A stretch of 10,176 bases of DNA from CAYZXK01 sp964482395 (lineage in GTDB: Bacteria > Planctomycetota > Phycisphaerae > UBA1845 > Fen-1342). The notes under the pieces are model-generated. The model did no database searches, was not told the origin of the DNA, and was given only the letters and a program-made list of their open reading frames with translations. Of the stretch, positions 1 through 7,315 are shown one piece after another. Positions within the stretch are counted from its first letter, which is position 1, and each line of letters begins with the position of its first letter. The stretch spans positions 1 to 10,176 of the forward strand of contig CAYZXK010000147.1 in NCBI GenBank assembly GCA_964482395.1, read 5' to 3'. The translations under genes were made by a program, and so were the position numbers.

Positions 1-1775
1 GCGTTGATCCATGCGATGATCTGGCCGCGCGACCGGCGGATCGCCTTGTTCAATGCGTCGCTCTGACCGCGGTCCGGCTCGCTGACCCAGCACAAATGCG
101 GGTAACGCCTCAAGATCGAGAGAGTCTGATCCGTCGAGCAGTTGTCATAGATGATGTGCTCGAAGCGCGGGTAATTCTGGGCCAGTACGCTCTGAATGCA
201 ACGCTCGATGAAGCGGCCTTGGTTGAACGAGGGCGTGACTACCGAGATCATCGGCGGCTCGGATGCCCGAACCGACTCCGGGCCGGATGCGGCCGGCAAT
301 CCCCCGTGATCGAGGCAGTCCAACGGCGGACTTGCCCGGTCTGGCTGGCGCACCGAGCGGCCTGTGTCGGCGCTGCGGTTCTCTGACGGCCGGGGCCGGC
401 CGGTGTGCCCGTCGCTCGGCGGGTCGACGCGGTCGGTCCACCCCAGCCGGCCGGCCAGCCATCGGCAGACGCACCCGCGTTTGGTTCGCGGACTGCCGCG
501 GCCGCTACGACCGCACCACTCCCGGACGGCGGCTCGATATTCGTCCTCGTACTGTTTGACCACCACCGGGATCGACGAGGTGCGCAGCACGAACTGTCGC
601 CCTTCCCGTCCCATTTGACGGGTATGGGCCAGATCGGAAAGCAATGCGATGATCCCGACCGCCAGCTCCGCCACTTCCCCGTCGTGGGCCAGGTAGCCGG
701 TGCGGCGGTGCTGGATCTGCTCCGGTATGCCGCCCACGTCGTAGGCCACCACGGGCGTTTGGCAGGCCAGGGATTCGAGGATGGTGACCGGGTAGTTCTC
801 GGCCCGCGAGGGGAACAGGCACAGGTCGGCGCAGGCATACGCCTCGGCCAGCTTCTGGCGGCTTTCCAGGAAGGGCAACGCTCGGCCGGGCAGCCCGGTG
901 GCCTGCAACAGTGCTTCGCTGCCGTGCCCGATCACGAGAACTTGCAGCCTGGGTAGTCTGCTCGCTGCTCCGCGCAGGGCACGAGTTGCATCCCGGCCGC
1001 CTTTTAGAGGGTCAGTCCAGTTGTTTCCGCAGAGCACCACGGTCGGCCAATCGGGGACGAGTCCGAAGCGCTTTCGCAACTGGCCAGCCGGGGTCGCCGG
1101 CGGCTGGAAAAGATCACAGTCGATCGGGCACCGGATCACGCGAAGCGGCAGTCGCCGCAGGTGGCCGATTCGGCGGACCAGGCTGGCTAGCCAGTTCGAC
1201 GGCACCACCAGCCGCGGTCGGGCCGCGGCTATGAGTCCGGGCTTGACTCGCCGGTAGAAGCTGCTGCGATCGACGGTCGCCATCGGAGGCTGGCCCAGCA
1301 GCCGGCAGCGGCCGCAGGCGTGCAGCCAGCGGGTACAGTCCCGCGGCGTAGCGCAGTTGCCGGTCAGCGGCCAGCAATCGTGCAGGGTCCACACCAGCGG
1401 TTTCTGGAGCCCCCACAGCGGTAAGGCTGCAACTGAGAGATAGTTGCCATGAAGATTGTGCAGGTGCAGCAGGTCGGCCTCGGCATATTGGGCCCGGAGC
1501 GGCCAGAAGAAACTGGTGAAGTTGCCCAGCTCGGGCAGGCCGTGTCGCTTTAGCCAACTGGCCAGAAGCTCGGCCCGCCAATGAGTCACGACCTGGCAGT
1601 CGGGCTCCCCGGTCGGGTTTGCGGCCACGAAACTTCGGACCCGGTGTCCACGCCGGTTAAGTTCGCCAGCCAGCAACTGGCCGACCCGGCCGGCTCCGCC
1701 GCCGGTCTGATGCGTGTTGACCATCAGCACGTTGAGTGAGCCGCGGAACTGCATTGGGCGGTGATCAGTGCCCAT
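1..1775 (-). CDS. GT4-GT2 fused glycosyltransferase, C-terminus cut by window edge
   Basis: The frame opening with ATG at 1775 has no stop down to base 1, giving at least 591 residues. Residues 1-420 form a GT4 (GT-B fold) glycosyltransferase: a glycine-rich N-terminal loop (HQTGGGAGRVG, 22-32), LHLHNLHG (103-110), a cysteine cluster after LHDCWPLTG (C134, C141, C147, C154, C157), and the EX7E donor-site motif ENYPVTILE (E326, E334) followed by YDVGGIPE. Residues about 421-508 are a Pro/Arg/Ser-rich linker. From residue 509 a GT2 (GT-A) domain begins with SVVTPSFNQG (511-520), DNCSTD (544-549) and DRGQSDALNKA; the rest lies off the left edge. It probably adds two sugars in sequence during cytoplasmic glycan assembly. 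It is last in a minus-strand operon, 6 bases after the deacetylase stop. No Shine-Dalgarno precedes ATG 1775; Met8 and Met18 are alternative starts. Sugar specificity cannot be told. Confidence 0.85.
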   Translation of the reverse strand, partial: MGTDHRPMQFRGSLNVLMVNTHQTGGGAGRVGQLLAGELNRRGHRVRSFVAANPTGEPDCQVVTHWRAELLASWLKRHGLPELGNFTSFFWPLRAQYAEADLLHLHNLHGNYLSVAALPLWGLQKPLVWTLHDCWPLTGNCATPRDCTRWLHACGRCRLLGQPPMATVDRSSFYRRVKPGLIAAARPRLVVPSNWLASLVRRIGHLRRLPLRVIRCPIDCDLFQPPATPAGQLRKRFGLVPDWPTVVLCGNNWTDPLKGGRDATRALRGAASRLPRLQVLVIGHGSEALLQATGLPGRALPFLESRQKLAEAYACADLCLFPSRAENYPVTILESLACQTPVVAYDVGGIPEQIQHRRTGYLAHDGEVAELAVGIIALLSDLAHTRQMGREGRQFVLRTSSIPVVVKQYEDEYRAAVREWCGRSGRGSPRTKRGCVCRWLAGRLGWTDRVDPPSDGHTGRPRPSENRSADTGRSVRQPDRASPPLDCLDHGGLPAASGPESVRASEPPMISVVTPSFNQGRFIERCIQSVLAQNYPRFEHIIYDNCSTDQTLSILRRYPHLCWVSEPDRGQSDALNKAIRRSRGQIIAWIN

Positions 1776-1781
1776 GAGGAG

Positions 1782-2894
1782 TCACCCGGACAACGGCTTG
1801 CACCAGCGCAGGAAACGGGCGGCAAACTCTTCCGGCGGCCAGTCGCGCACCAGGCAGCGCGGCACCGCATAGACACTGCGCGCCCAGCGGGCGTTGCCGA
1901 CCCGGTTGGCCAGGCCGCAGCGGAACCCGGCCCCGCGTACCGCCGCCTCGCACCGCGGGTCGAAATCGCTCGGCGTGCCATAGGGGTAGGCGAAGCTCTC
2001 CATGGCAGTGCCCAGGTGGTGCTGGAAGTCGCGCTGACAATCGGCGATTTCCGCCTGGAGCTGGGGGGTCGGAAGCGAAGAAAGCTGGGGGTGGGTGCGG
2101 GCATGTCCCCCGACTGCCATTCCGGCCAGCCGCCACAGACGCAGCTCATCCCAGCTCATCGGGCGCGAGTCGTCGGTAGCGCTGGGCACCAGGCCGGTTT
2201 GATGAATCAGTTCCGCCAAGGCCGCTCGTCGCTGCCGGTCGCCCAGGGGCCGCAAGCGCTGATGCAGAAGCCGGTAGGTGGCCGCGCGGTTGCAGTGAGG
2301 CGAGATGGTCGTGCCGTCCGGGAGCCGCCAGCCGGCGGGCGGCAGCCGGCCATCGAACACGATTTGCTCCAGCGCGTCCCACCAGAACGGCTCGGACGAC
2401 CCGACCAGCCCGGTCGGCACGAACACTGTCGCCGACATCCGGTGCTTGATCAGCAAGGGCAGGGCATGGCGCAGCGTGTCGGCGTAGCCGTCGTCGAAAG
2501 TTATCAGCACCTGCGGGCGAGCGTCACCCAGGGCCAGGCCGGTCGTGAACGGGTGGTGCAGTTGCTCGATGAACTGCTCCTGGGTCAGGGGGCGACAGTG
2601 GCGGGCCAGCCAGGCTAGCTGAGCGTCGAAGTGGGCCGCGCTGGTGACCAGGTGGTTGGGGTCGCGACCGGCATCCGGCAGGATCCGGTGATAGAGCAAC
2701 ACGATGGTTGGCGGGGCCAGCCGCCGCCGCAGCCGGGCCGGCACCAGACGGGGAAGCGAACGGGCGGCCGCGTGGCACAGGGATTGCCGCAGACTGTCCC
2801 AGTTGCGGACCTGGACCGGCGTAAACCTGCCGCGCTGGTCAATCGGGGTCGCTTCGGACGACTTCACACCATTCTGGGCTGACGCCACGGCCAC
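1782..2894 (-). CDS. Polysaccharide deacetylase, NodB/CE4 family
   Basis: This 370-residue protein carries the NodB homology domain of carbohydrate esterase family 4, metal-dependent enzymes that remove acetyl groups from amino or hydroxyl sugars. Visible motifs in order are LLYHR (66-70), TFDDGY (132-137, with the catalytic-base and metal-binding aspartates), HARTHP (264-269, metal-binding His264 and His268) and FAYPYG (301-306). The whole catalytic set is present, so it should be active. An insert of roughly 100 residues lies between motifs 1 and 2. There is no clear signal peptide or membrane helix; residues 1-60 are poorly structured and basic, so location is uncertain. The GTG start at 2894 is favoured by a GAGG seven bases upstream that overlaps the methyltransferase stop, suggesting translational coupling. 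Position between a methyltransferase and a glycosyltransferase indicates a role in surface-glycan modification. The substrate is unknown. Confidence 0.9.
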   Translation of the reverse strand: MAVASAQNGVKSSEATPIDQRGRFTPVQVRNWDSLRQSLCHAAARSLPRLVPARLRRRLAPPTIVLLYHRILPDAGRDPNHLVTSAAHFDAQLAWLARHCRPLTQEQFIEQLHHPFTTGLALGDARPQVLITFDDGYADTLRHALPLLIKHRMSATVFVPTGLVGSSEPFWWDALEQIVFDGRLPPAGWRLPDGTTISPHCNRAATYRLLHQRLRPLGDRQRRAALAELIHQTGLVPSATDDSRPMSWDELRLWRLAGMAVGGHARTHPQLSSLPTPQLQAEIADCQRDFQHHLGTAMESFAYPYGTPSDFDPRCEAAVRGAGFRCGLANRVGNARWARSVYAVPRCLVRDWPPEEFAARFLRWCKPLSG

Positions 2895-2901
2895 TCGGGG
2901 T

Positions 2902-2905
2902 CCTC
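2902..2905 (-). promoter_or_regulatory. Shine-Dalgarno site for the deacetylase
   Basis: GAGG on the minus strand, seven bases before GTG 2894, overlapping the TGA stop of the preceding methyltransferase (2906-2904). It decides the GTG start and suggests that translation of the two genes is coupled. Confidence 0.6.
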
Positions 2906-3905
2906 ACAGCTTGGCGAACCAGTAGAAACTTTCGTAGGAGAAGAGGCAGTGCCACCAGCCGAAACGTGCTTGTCTGGGCACCAACCGGAGAGCGGCGAGT
3001 ATGGTCGCGACTTCCGCCGGTTCCCCAGCCTGAGCGGCGGGCAGAGCCTGCCCGGCGGCCGGCGAGGCGGCGGCGGTTTCAGCCCGCTGTCGCGCAATCC
3101 AGCGACCGAATCTCACAGTCGCGAGCGACCGCCGGATCAGCCGTTGAACTCGTTTGCTCAGGGGCAGCAGCCTGGCAAGTTGGCAAAGCAGGTAGAAACG
3201 CTGCTCGGCGGTGTTGTAGAAGCCGCCAGTCCGGATCAGCCGCAGGCCGGCTTGCCGGGCCCAGCGAAGCAGCGTCGCCGGCCAGATAGCCACGTCAATC
3301 GGCTGCACGCTTCGGTACAGACCCAGCCTGGCCAGCCAACGCCACATGTACGTATCCGAGGTCAGTGACAGCATCCCGCCCGGACGGACCACCCGGGCTA
3401 GCTGCTCCAGCCAGCGACGCGGATTTTCCACGTGCTCGATCACCCCGGCTGCGACCACCGCGTCGAAGCTGTGTGGCTGGAAAGGGACTTCCGGGTCGCA
3501 CACCAGCTCGGCGGAGCGAGGCCCGTACCGCCGAACCTGCGCCAGGCGCTGCTGACTGATTTCCAGCCCGACCAGTCGCCGGTAGCCCAGAGCGTCCAGG
3601 GCGCGCAGCAGGCGGCCGCTGCCGCAGCCGGCCTCCAGAATCCGGGCGCTGCGGGGCAGCTTTAGCAGGGGCTTGATCGCGACGGCATAGCGAACTACTT
3701 CATCCCGTAGCGGGTAGCCACCAAGCTCCTCTGCCACTGCATCCCATGCTTCCGCAAGCGGGACCGCGACCGGCGCCGGTTTCCGATAATTCGGATTCGC
3801 GGCGGCTACCTGGGCCGGGCTTGGAGACGCTCCCTGGAGTCGGCAACCGACCGGCCCGGGAGGCTCGCTGGCTGTCAAGGCAATCCCGCCGTTGGGTGGG
3901 GACAT
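2904..3905 (-). CDS. Class I SAM-dependent methyltransferase
   Basis: The protein is 333 residues from ATG 3905. A TTG at 4004 would extend it by 33 residues, but that extension is arginine-rich with AGA and TGT codons and looks non-coding; neither start has a convincing Shine-Dalgarno. Numbering from the ATG, residues 1-60 are a low-complexity leader. The Rossmann-fold methyltransferase core follows, with SAM motif I ILEAGCGSGR (about 89-98), the acidic end of strand 2 in GLEIS, FDAVVAAGVIEHVENP (motif II/III region, about 147-162) and VVRPGGMLSL (motif post-III). This matches the Methyltransf_11/23 type used on small molecules and sugars. The C-terminal 130 residues are rich in Arg, Leu and Trp and end in an aromatic stretch (FSYESFYWF), perhaps for acceptor or membrane contact. 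It sits second in the operon, so glycan methylation is the likely job. The acceptor is unknown. Confidence 0.85.
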   Translation of the reverse strand: MSPPNGGIALTASEPPGPVGCRLQGASPSPAQVAAANPNYRKPAPVAVPLAEAWDAVAEELGGYPLRDEVVRYAVAIKPLLKLPRSARILEAGCGSGRLLRALDALGYRRLVGLEISQQRLAQVRRYGPRSAELVCDPEVPFQPHSFDAVVAAGVIEHVENPRRWLEQLARVVRPGGMLSLTSDTYMWRWLARLGLYRSVQPIDVAIWPATLLRWARQAGLRLIRTGGFYNTAEQRFYLLCQLARLLPLSKRVQRLIRRSLATVRFGRWIARQRAETAAASPAAGQALPAAQAGEPAEVATILAALRLVPRQARFGWWHCLFSYESFYWFAKL

Positions 3906-4032
3906 CTCACCACATCTCGCTGCTCGAATCCGCGGGGCCGACCAGCAGGCCCATCGCCGGCCGGCATGCCGACCGGCAGCGCTGGCTGGCCCCGGGCGTT
4001 TCAATCTGCGCTTCAGGCTCGCGCACGGTCAT

Positions 4033-5649
4033 CTAAACTCGCCGGACGGCCCGGGCGGCAATGATCACGGGGTAATCCTCGTCCAGATGGTTCAGTTGGT
4101 CCGGGTCAAGTTCATGCACGACCCGGCCTTCCAGCAAAGCCATGGCAGCCCGCAGATTGCCGTAGAAGCGAACCGACAGACTGGCCGGATCAAACACCTC
4201 CGCCAGCAGAAGGCGCACCGACTGCGGTGTGAACCGCCAATAGTCGCCCCAGCGTTGTGCGTCGTAGCGTGATGCCTGGCTGATCCCGGGCACGGTCAGC
4301 AGCAGCACGCCGCCGGGCTTGAGAATCCGATGCACCGTCCGCAGGGCGGCCCGGACATCGAAGATCATCGGAAGCGTCTGGGTAAGGATGACGCAATCGT
4401 AGGTCTGGTCGGGCAGATTCTCGCCGCGCGTCAGGTCGCCGACGATGGTCGTGGTTGGCGTGGCCACCAGACTGATCACATCGCTCCGCGTGACTCGCGA
4501 GCCGCCGAAGCGACGGGTGTAGGCCGGGTCCGCGACCTCCAGCACCCGGCCGCGCACGTCCGAGCTGTGCCAGCCCAGAAAATCTTCGATGTAGTAACGG
4601 TCGATCGAGTGCCCCCGGTCGGCTCCGAACTTGCGACTCAGCGGCTCCAGGGATGGCGGTGGGCCGCCGGCCGACTCGAATCGGACCGGCGAGACTGCGC
4701 CCGACCGACCGGGCGACCGTGCGGCTTGCCGCTCCCAAAGCCTTCGAGCCGCAACTAACTGGAAGAAACGTGCACCTTCGGCTATGCGGAACGGCGGCCG
4801 CAGGTGCGGATTGGTCTCATAATCGAAATGATGCACCAGATAGCGGAAACCGCAGGCGTCCAGCAGCTCCAGAATCTCGTGCAGCTTCTGCCCGCGCTCG
4901 GGAAAAGCGTGATACTCGACCGCGAGCTGGCTGACCAGGTGGAGCCGGTCGACCGCCTCGTGCAGGACTTCGCACTCCGCCCCCTCGATGTTCATCTTCA
5001 GCAGTTCGACCGGTTCCGTGAGGTAGTCGGATAAAACCGTGGTCGGAACGCGATCGGCCCACCCCGGAGCGTATCCCTCGTCGACCAGGGTGCCGCCGTC
5101 GGCTCCATCCGGCACGAATGGCCTGGACCCGCGGGTGCCCGCCAGGGCGGCCGGGACCACTTGCACGTCGGTTAGCCGGTTCTCCTCTATGTTGCGGCGG
5201 AGTAGTTCGAGTGCCCGCGGGTCAGGCTCCAGGGCGATGATCCGACAGTCCGGGGCCAGCCGTTTGAAGCGCAGCACGCTCAGCCCGATGTGGCTGCCGC
5301 AGTCCACCACCAGCGGGCGTGGCCCGGCGGGCCGAAAGTCGTAGATCCCCCAGACGAAGATGTGTTTGTACTCCATGTACAAGGCCAGCGGGTTGTCGTA
5401 CCAGACCCGGTATCCGTCCAGGTCCAGACAGCCTGGCTGACCGCCTGGAGCTCTAAGCGCTAGATCCCGCAGTTGCCGCAAACGTCGAATCTTGGCCAGC
5501 TCGCGCCAGCCGCGCCGGCCGCGGGCACACAGCCGCCAGTAGCGTTGGCGCCAGGTGCGTAAGCCGCAGGCCGGGTCGGACGATCCGGACGAGGCGGCCC
5601 GCAGGATCGCGGTTGGCGGGTTCAGCAGGTCACTGGATGGAGAAGCCAC
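4033..5649 (-). CDS. Bifunctional FkbM-family and class I methyltransferase
   Basis: This 538-residue protein has two methyltransferase modules. The first (about 70-300) is FkbM-type (Methyltransf_21), which methylates sugar or polyketide hydroxyls: SAM motif I VVDCGSHIG (114-122), ALEPDP (139-144), and the family signature KMNIEGAE (218-225). A Pro/Ser/Gly-rich hinge lies near 305-340. The second module (about 341-538) resembles the methyltransferase domain common in polysaccharide clusters: DRGHSIDRYYIEDFL, then GRVLEVADPAYTRRFGG (367-383) where a GxGxG loop is expected, CVILTQTLPMIFDVRAAL, and LKPGGVLLLTVPGIS (443-457). The first enzyme looks intact; the second has an unusual SAM site. The GTG start at 5649 is the first possible in its frame after an upstream TAA; the upstream AAAGAAA stretch is only a poor Shine-Dalgarno. 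It heads the minus-strand operon and probably methylates glycan residues or chain ends; which hydroxyl is unknown. Confidence 0.87.
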   Translation of the reverse strand: MASPSSDLLNPPTAILRAASSGSSDPACGLRTWRQRYWRLCARGRRGWRELAKIRRLRQLRDLALRAPGGQPGCLDLDGYRVWYDNPLALYMEYKHIFVWGIYDFRPAGPRPLVVDCGSHIGLSVLRFKRLAPDCRIIALEPDPRALELLRRNIEENRLTDVQVVPAALAGTRGSRPFVPDGADGGTLVDEGYAPGWADRVPTTVLSDYLTEPVELLKMNIEGAECEVLHEAVDRLHLVSQLAVEYHAFPERGQKLHEILELLDACGFRYLVHHFDYETNPHLRPPFRIAEGARFFQLVAARRLWERQAARSPGRSGAVSPVRFESAGGPPPSLEPLSRKFGADRGHSIDRYYIEDFLGWHSSDVRGRVLEVADPAYTRRFGGSRVTRSDVISLVATPTTTIVGDLTRGENLPDQTYDCVILTQTLPMIFDVRAALRTVHRILKPGGVLLLTVPGISQASRYDAQRWGDYWRFTPQSVRLLLAEVFDPASLSVRFYGNLRAAMALLEGRVVHELDPDQLNHLDEDYPVIIAARAVRRV

Positions 5650-5935
5650 AGCGTTTCTTTTGGGAAGCCGGACGGGCCGCGGGTCCGCCTTCGGCAGGAC
5701 CAGCCGCGCGGCTCGGGTTGCATCAGGTTTCGGACTCTTACGTTACTATCGGGCATGGCGCGAGATACGTTGATTGTCCAGTGGGGGGCCGGATTGTGCC
5801 GGTCCGCAGAGGGGGGTGGCAAGTCGGGCCGCGATTCAGGCCGGGCCGGTCAAGACCGATATCCAGAGCAGGGGTCGCGCCTGCCCGACTGAGGCTAGGG
5901 TTCACGCCGGTTGCAGGCCCGCGAGAATTGCGCCG
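5650..5935. promoter_or_regulatory. Divergent intergenic region, probable two-way promoter
   Basis: These 286 bases separate divergently read glycan genes and hold no credible gene. A TTG-started extension of the ATPase (from 5774) is open but of poor composition. On the plus strand TTGCAT (5718-5723) and TACTAT (5744-5749) resemble sigma-70 boxes, although the 20-base spacing is longer than the usual 17. I see no good minus-strand promoter for the operon beginning at 5649. A small inverted repeat, CGGTC-AA-GACCG, spans about 5847-5858 and could be an operator half-pair, but it is too short to rely on. Confidence 0.35.
5718..5749 (+). promoter_or_regulatory. Candidate sigma-70-like promoter for the ATPase gene
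   Basis: TTGCAT (5718-5723) and TACTAT (5744-5749) lie about 187 bases upstream of ATG 5936. The 20-base spacer is suboptimal, and such matches arise by chance, so this is a weak call. Confidence 0.25.
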
Positions 5936-7279
5936 ATGAGCCGATTTGCCATTCTGGTTGAGAATCTCGGGAAGCGCTACCGGATCGGTCGGCAGCCATC
6001 GGCCGGGATCGGGTGCTGGAGACGCTTGCGGCTGGGCTCGGGTTGGAGAGGCGGGGCGGATGAGTTCATCTGGGCGCTGCGCGAGGTGGGATTTGAGATC
6101 CCGTCGGGGCAGGCGGTCGGGATTATCGGGCCGAACGGCTCGGGCAAGAGCACACTCCTGAAGATTCTCTGCCGGGTGGCCTGCCCAACCATCGGCCGGG
6201 CCGTCATTTGCGGCCGGGTGGGCAGCCTTTTGGAGGTCGGGACCGGGTTCCATCCTGAACTGACCGGCCGGGAAAACATTTACCTCAGCGGAGCGATTCT
6301 CGGCATGCGGCGAGCGGAGATCCGCCGGGCATTCGACGAAATCGTGGCTTTTTCGGAGATTGAACGCTTTCTGGACACGCCGGTCAAACGCTACTCGAGC
6401 GGGATGTACGTCCGGCTGGCATTCGCGGTTGCCGGCCATCTGAATCCGGAAATCCTGCTGGTCGATGAGGTGCTGGCGGTCGGCGATACGCAGTTTCAGC
6501 GCAAATGCCTGGGCAAGATGAATGACGCGGCCCGCGGCGGACGGACCGTACTGTTTGTCAGCCACAACCTGGCGGCGGTGCGGGCACTGTGTACGCGGGT
6601 GTTGTGGCTGCGCGGGGGTCGGATTGCCGCCGATGGACCCGCCGAGGACGTGATCGCCGCCTACCTGGCCGCAGACCGGCTTGCTACCGCCGCGGCGGCC
6701 GAACGGGTATGGACCGATTGCCAGGCTCCCGGCGGACCGGAGGTGCGACTGCGACAAATCACACTGCGCGGGTCCGCCGGCGCGCCCCAAAGCGTTTTCG
6801 GCCGGGACGAGCCGATCACGGTCGAGGTGGGTTATGAGGTTTGCCGGGCGCTGCACGGCATGCGCATCGTTCTGGAGCTGCTGACCCCGGAAGGGCTGAC
6901 CGTGCTGGCCTCGACCGATCATGCGGTCCAGCCGGCGGAGCATTTGCCCGGCCGGTACGTCAGCACTTGTTTCCTTCCCGGGGACCTGCTCAACGCCGGC
7001 AACTACACCCTGAGGGTCGGTGCCGGCATTCCGGGCTTGAAGGTGCTGATTCCGGCCACGCCTGCGCTCACCCTGGCCGTTGCCCACGTCGATCGACATG
7101 GTTCCCATTTCCCAGAGCGATGGCCAGGAGTGGTCTGCCCGCGGCTGAAATGGGAAGTGCGACGGGAAAAGGGCGACCGGTTGCAGGGTCCGGTGCCGGC
7201 GAAGGCTGCCGGCCCGGTCGGCCCCGGCGTCAGGCCGGTCGAGGTTGTTGCAGAGGCGATCACCAGCCGCGCTTCATAG
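5936..7279 (+). CDS. wzt: Polysaccharide ABC exporter ATPase (Wzt-like)
   Basis: This 447-residue ATPase powers export of a lipid-linked polysaccharide across the inner membrane, working with a Wzm-type permease. The nucleotide-binding domain (1-245) has Walker A GPNGSGKST (65-73), the family-typical Q-loop stretch SLLEVGTGFHPELTGREN (97-114), signature SSGMY (154-158), Walker B ILLVDE (173-178) with EVLAVGD, and the switch histidine in VSHNL (H210). The long insertion before Walker A (about 14-48) is usual in the Wzt/TagH group. Residues about 255-410 form a beta-rich C-terminal domain like the Wzt carbohydrate-binding domain (VFGRDEPITVEVGYEV, PGDLLNAGNYTLRVG). The last 35 residues are a Pro/Ala/Val tail. 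ATG 5936 is chosen because the ABC fold begins right after it; an in-frame TTG at 5774 adds 54 residues of poor composition. Only a weak GAGA precedes it. No permease gene is adjacent, which is unusual. The symbol reflects family likeness, not proven orthology. Confidence 0.9.
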   Translation: MSRFAILVENLGKRYRIGRQPSAGIGCWRRLRLGSGWRGGADEFIWALREVGFEIPSGQAVGIIGPNGSGKSTLLKILCRVACPTIGRAVICGRVGSLLEVGTGFHPELTGRENIYLSGAILGMRRAEIRRAFDEIVAFSEIERFLDTPVKRYSSGMYVRLAFAVAGHLNPEILLVDEVLAVGDTQFQRKCLGKMNDAARGGRTVLFVSHNLAAVRALCTRVLWLRGGRIAADGPAEDVIAAYLAADRLATAAAAERVWTDCQAPGGPEVRLRQITLRGSAGAPQSVFGRDEPITVEVGYEVCRALHGMRIVLELLTPEGLTVLASTDHAVQPAEHLPGRYVSTCFLPGDLLNAGNYTLRVGAGIPGLKVLIPATPALTLAVAHVDRHGSHFPERWPGVVCPRLKWEVRREKGDRLQGPVPAKAAGPVGPGVRPVEVVAEAITSRAS

Positions 7280-7286
7280 GCCGCGC

Positions 7287-7305
7287 GGCGCTGCTAACCA
7301 GCACC
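7287..7305 (+). other. Small hairpin between the ATPase and sulfotransferase genes
   Basis: GGCGCTG (7287-7293) and CAGCACC (7299-7305) can pair in six of seven positions around the loop CTAAC. No T run follows, so this is not a classic terminator. It ends ten bases before the sulfotransferase ATG and could affect its translation or RNA stability, or be chance. Confidence 0.2.
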
Positions 7306-7315
7306 AGATGCGAAC

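Noticed and set aside
1761..2618. A 285-residue open frame on the plus strand
   Set aside because: It is antisense to the polysaccharide deacetylase, whose catalytic motifs are all intact.
3906..4004. N-terminal extension of the methyltransferase from TTG 4004
   Set aside because: Arginine-rich sequence with poor codon use and a rare start codon; kept only as an alternative, since neither start has a good ribosome site.
5774..5935. N-terminal extension of the ATPase from TTG 5774
   Set aside because: The 54 extra residues look unlike any ABC protein N-terminus, and the fold starts right after ATG 5936.
5738..7108. A 456-residue open frame on the minus strand
   Set aside because: It lies antisense to the Wzt-like ATPase, has no recognisable domain and has the composition expected of an antisense frame in GC-rich coding DNA.
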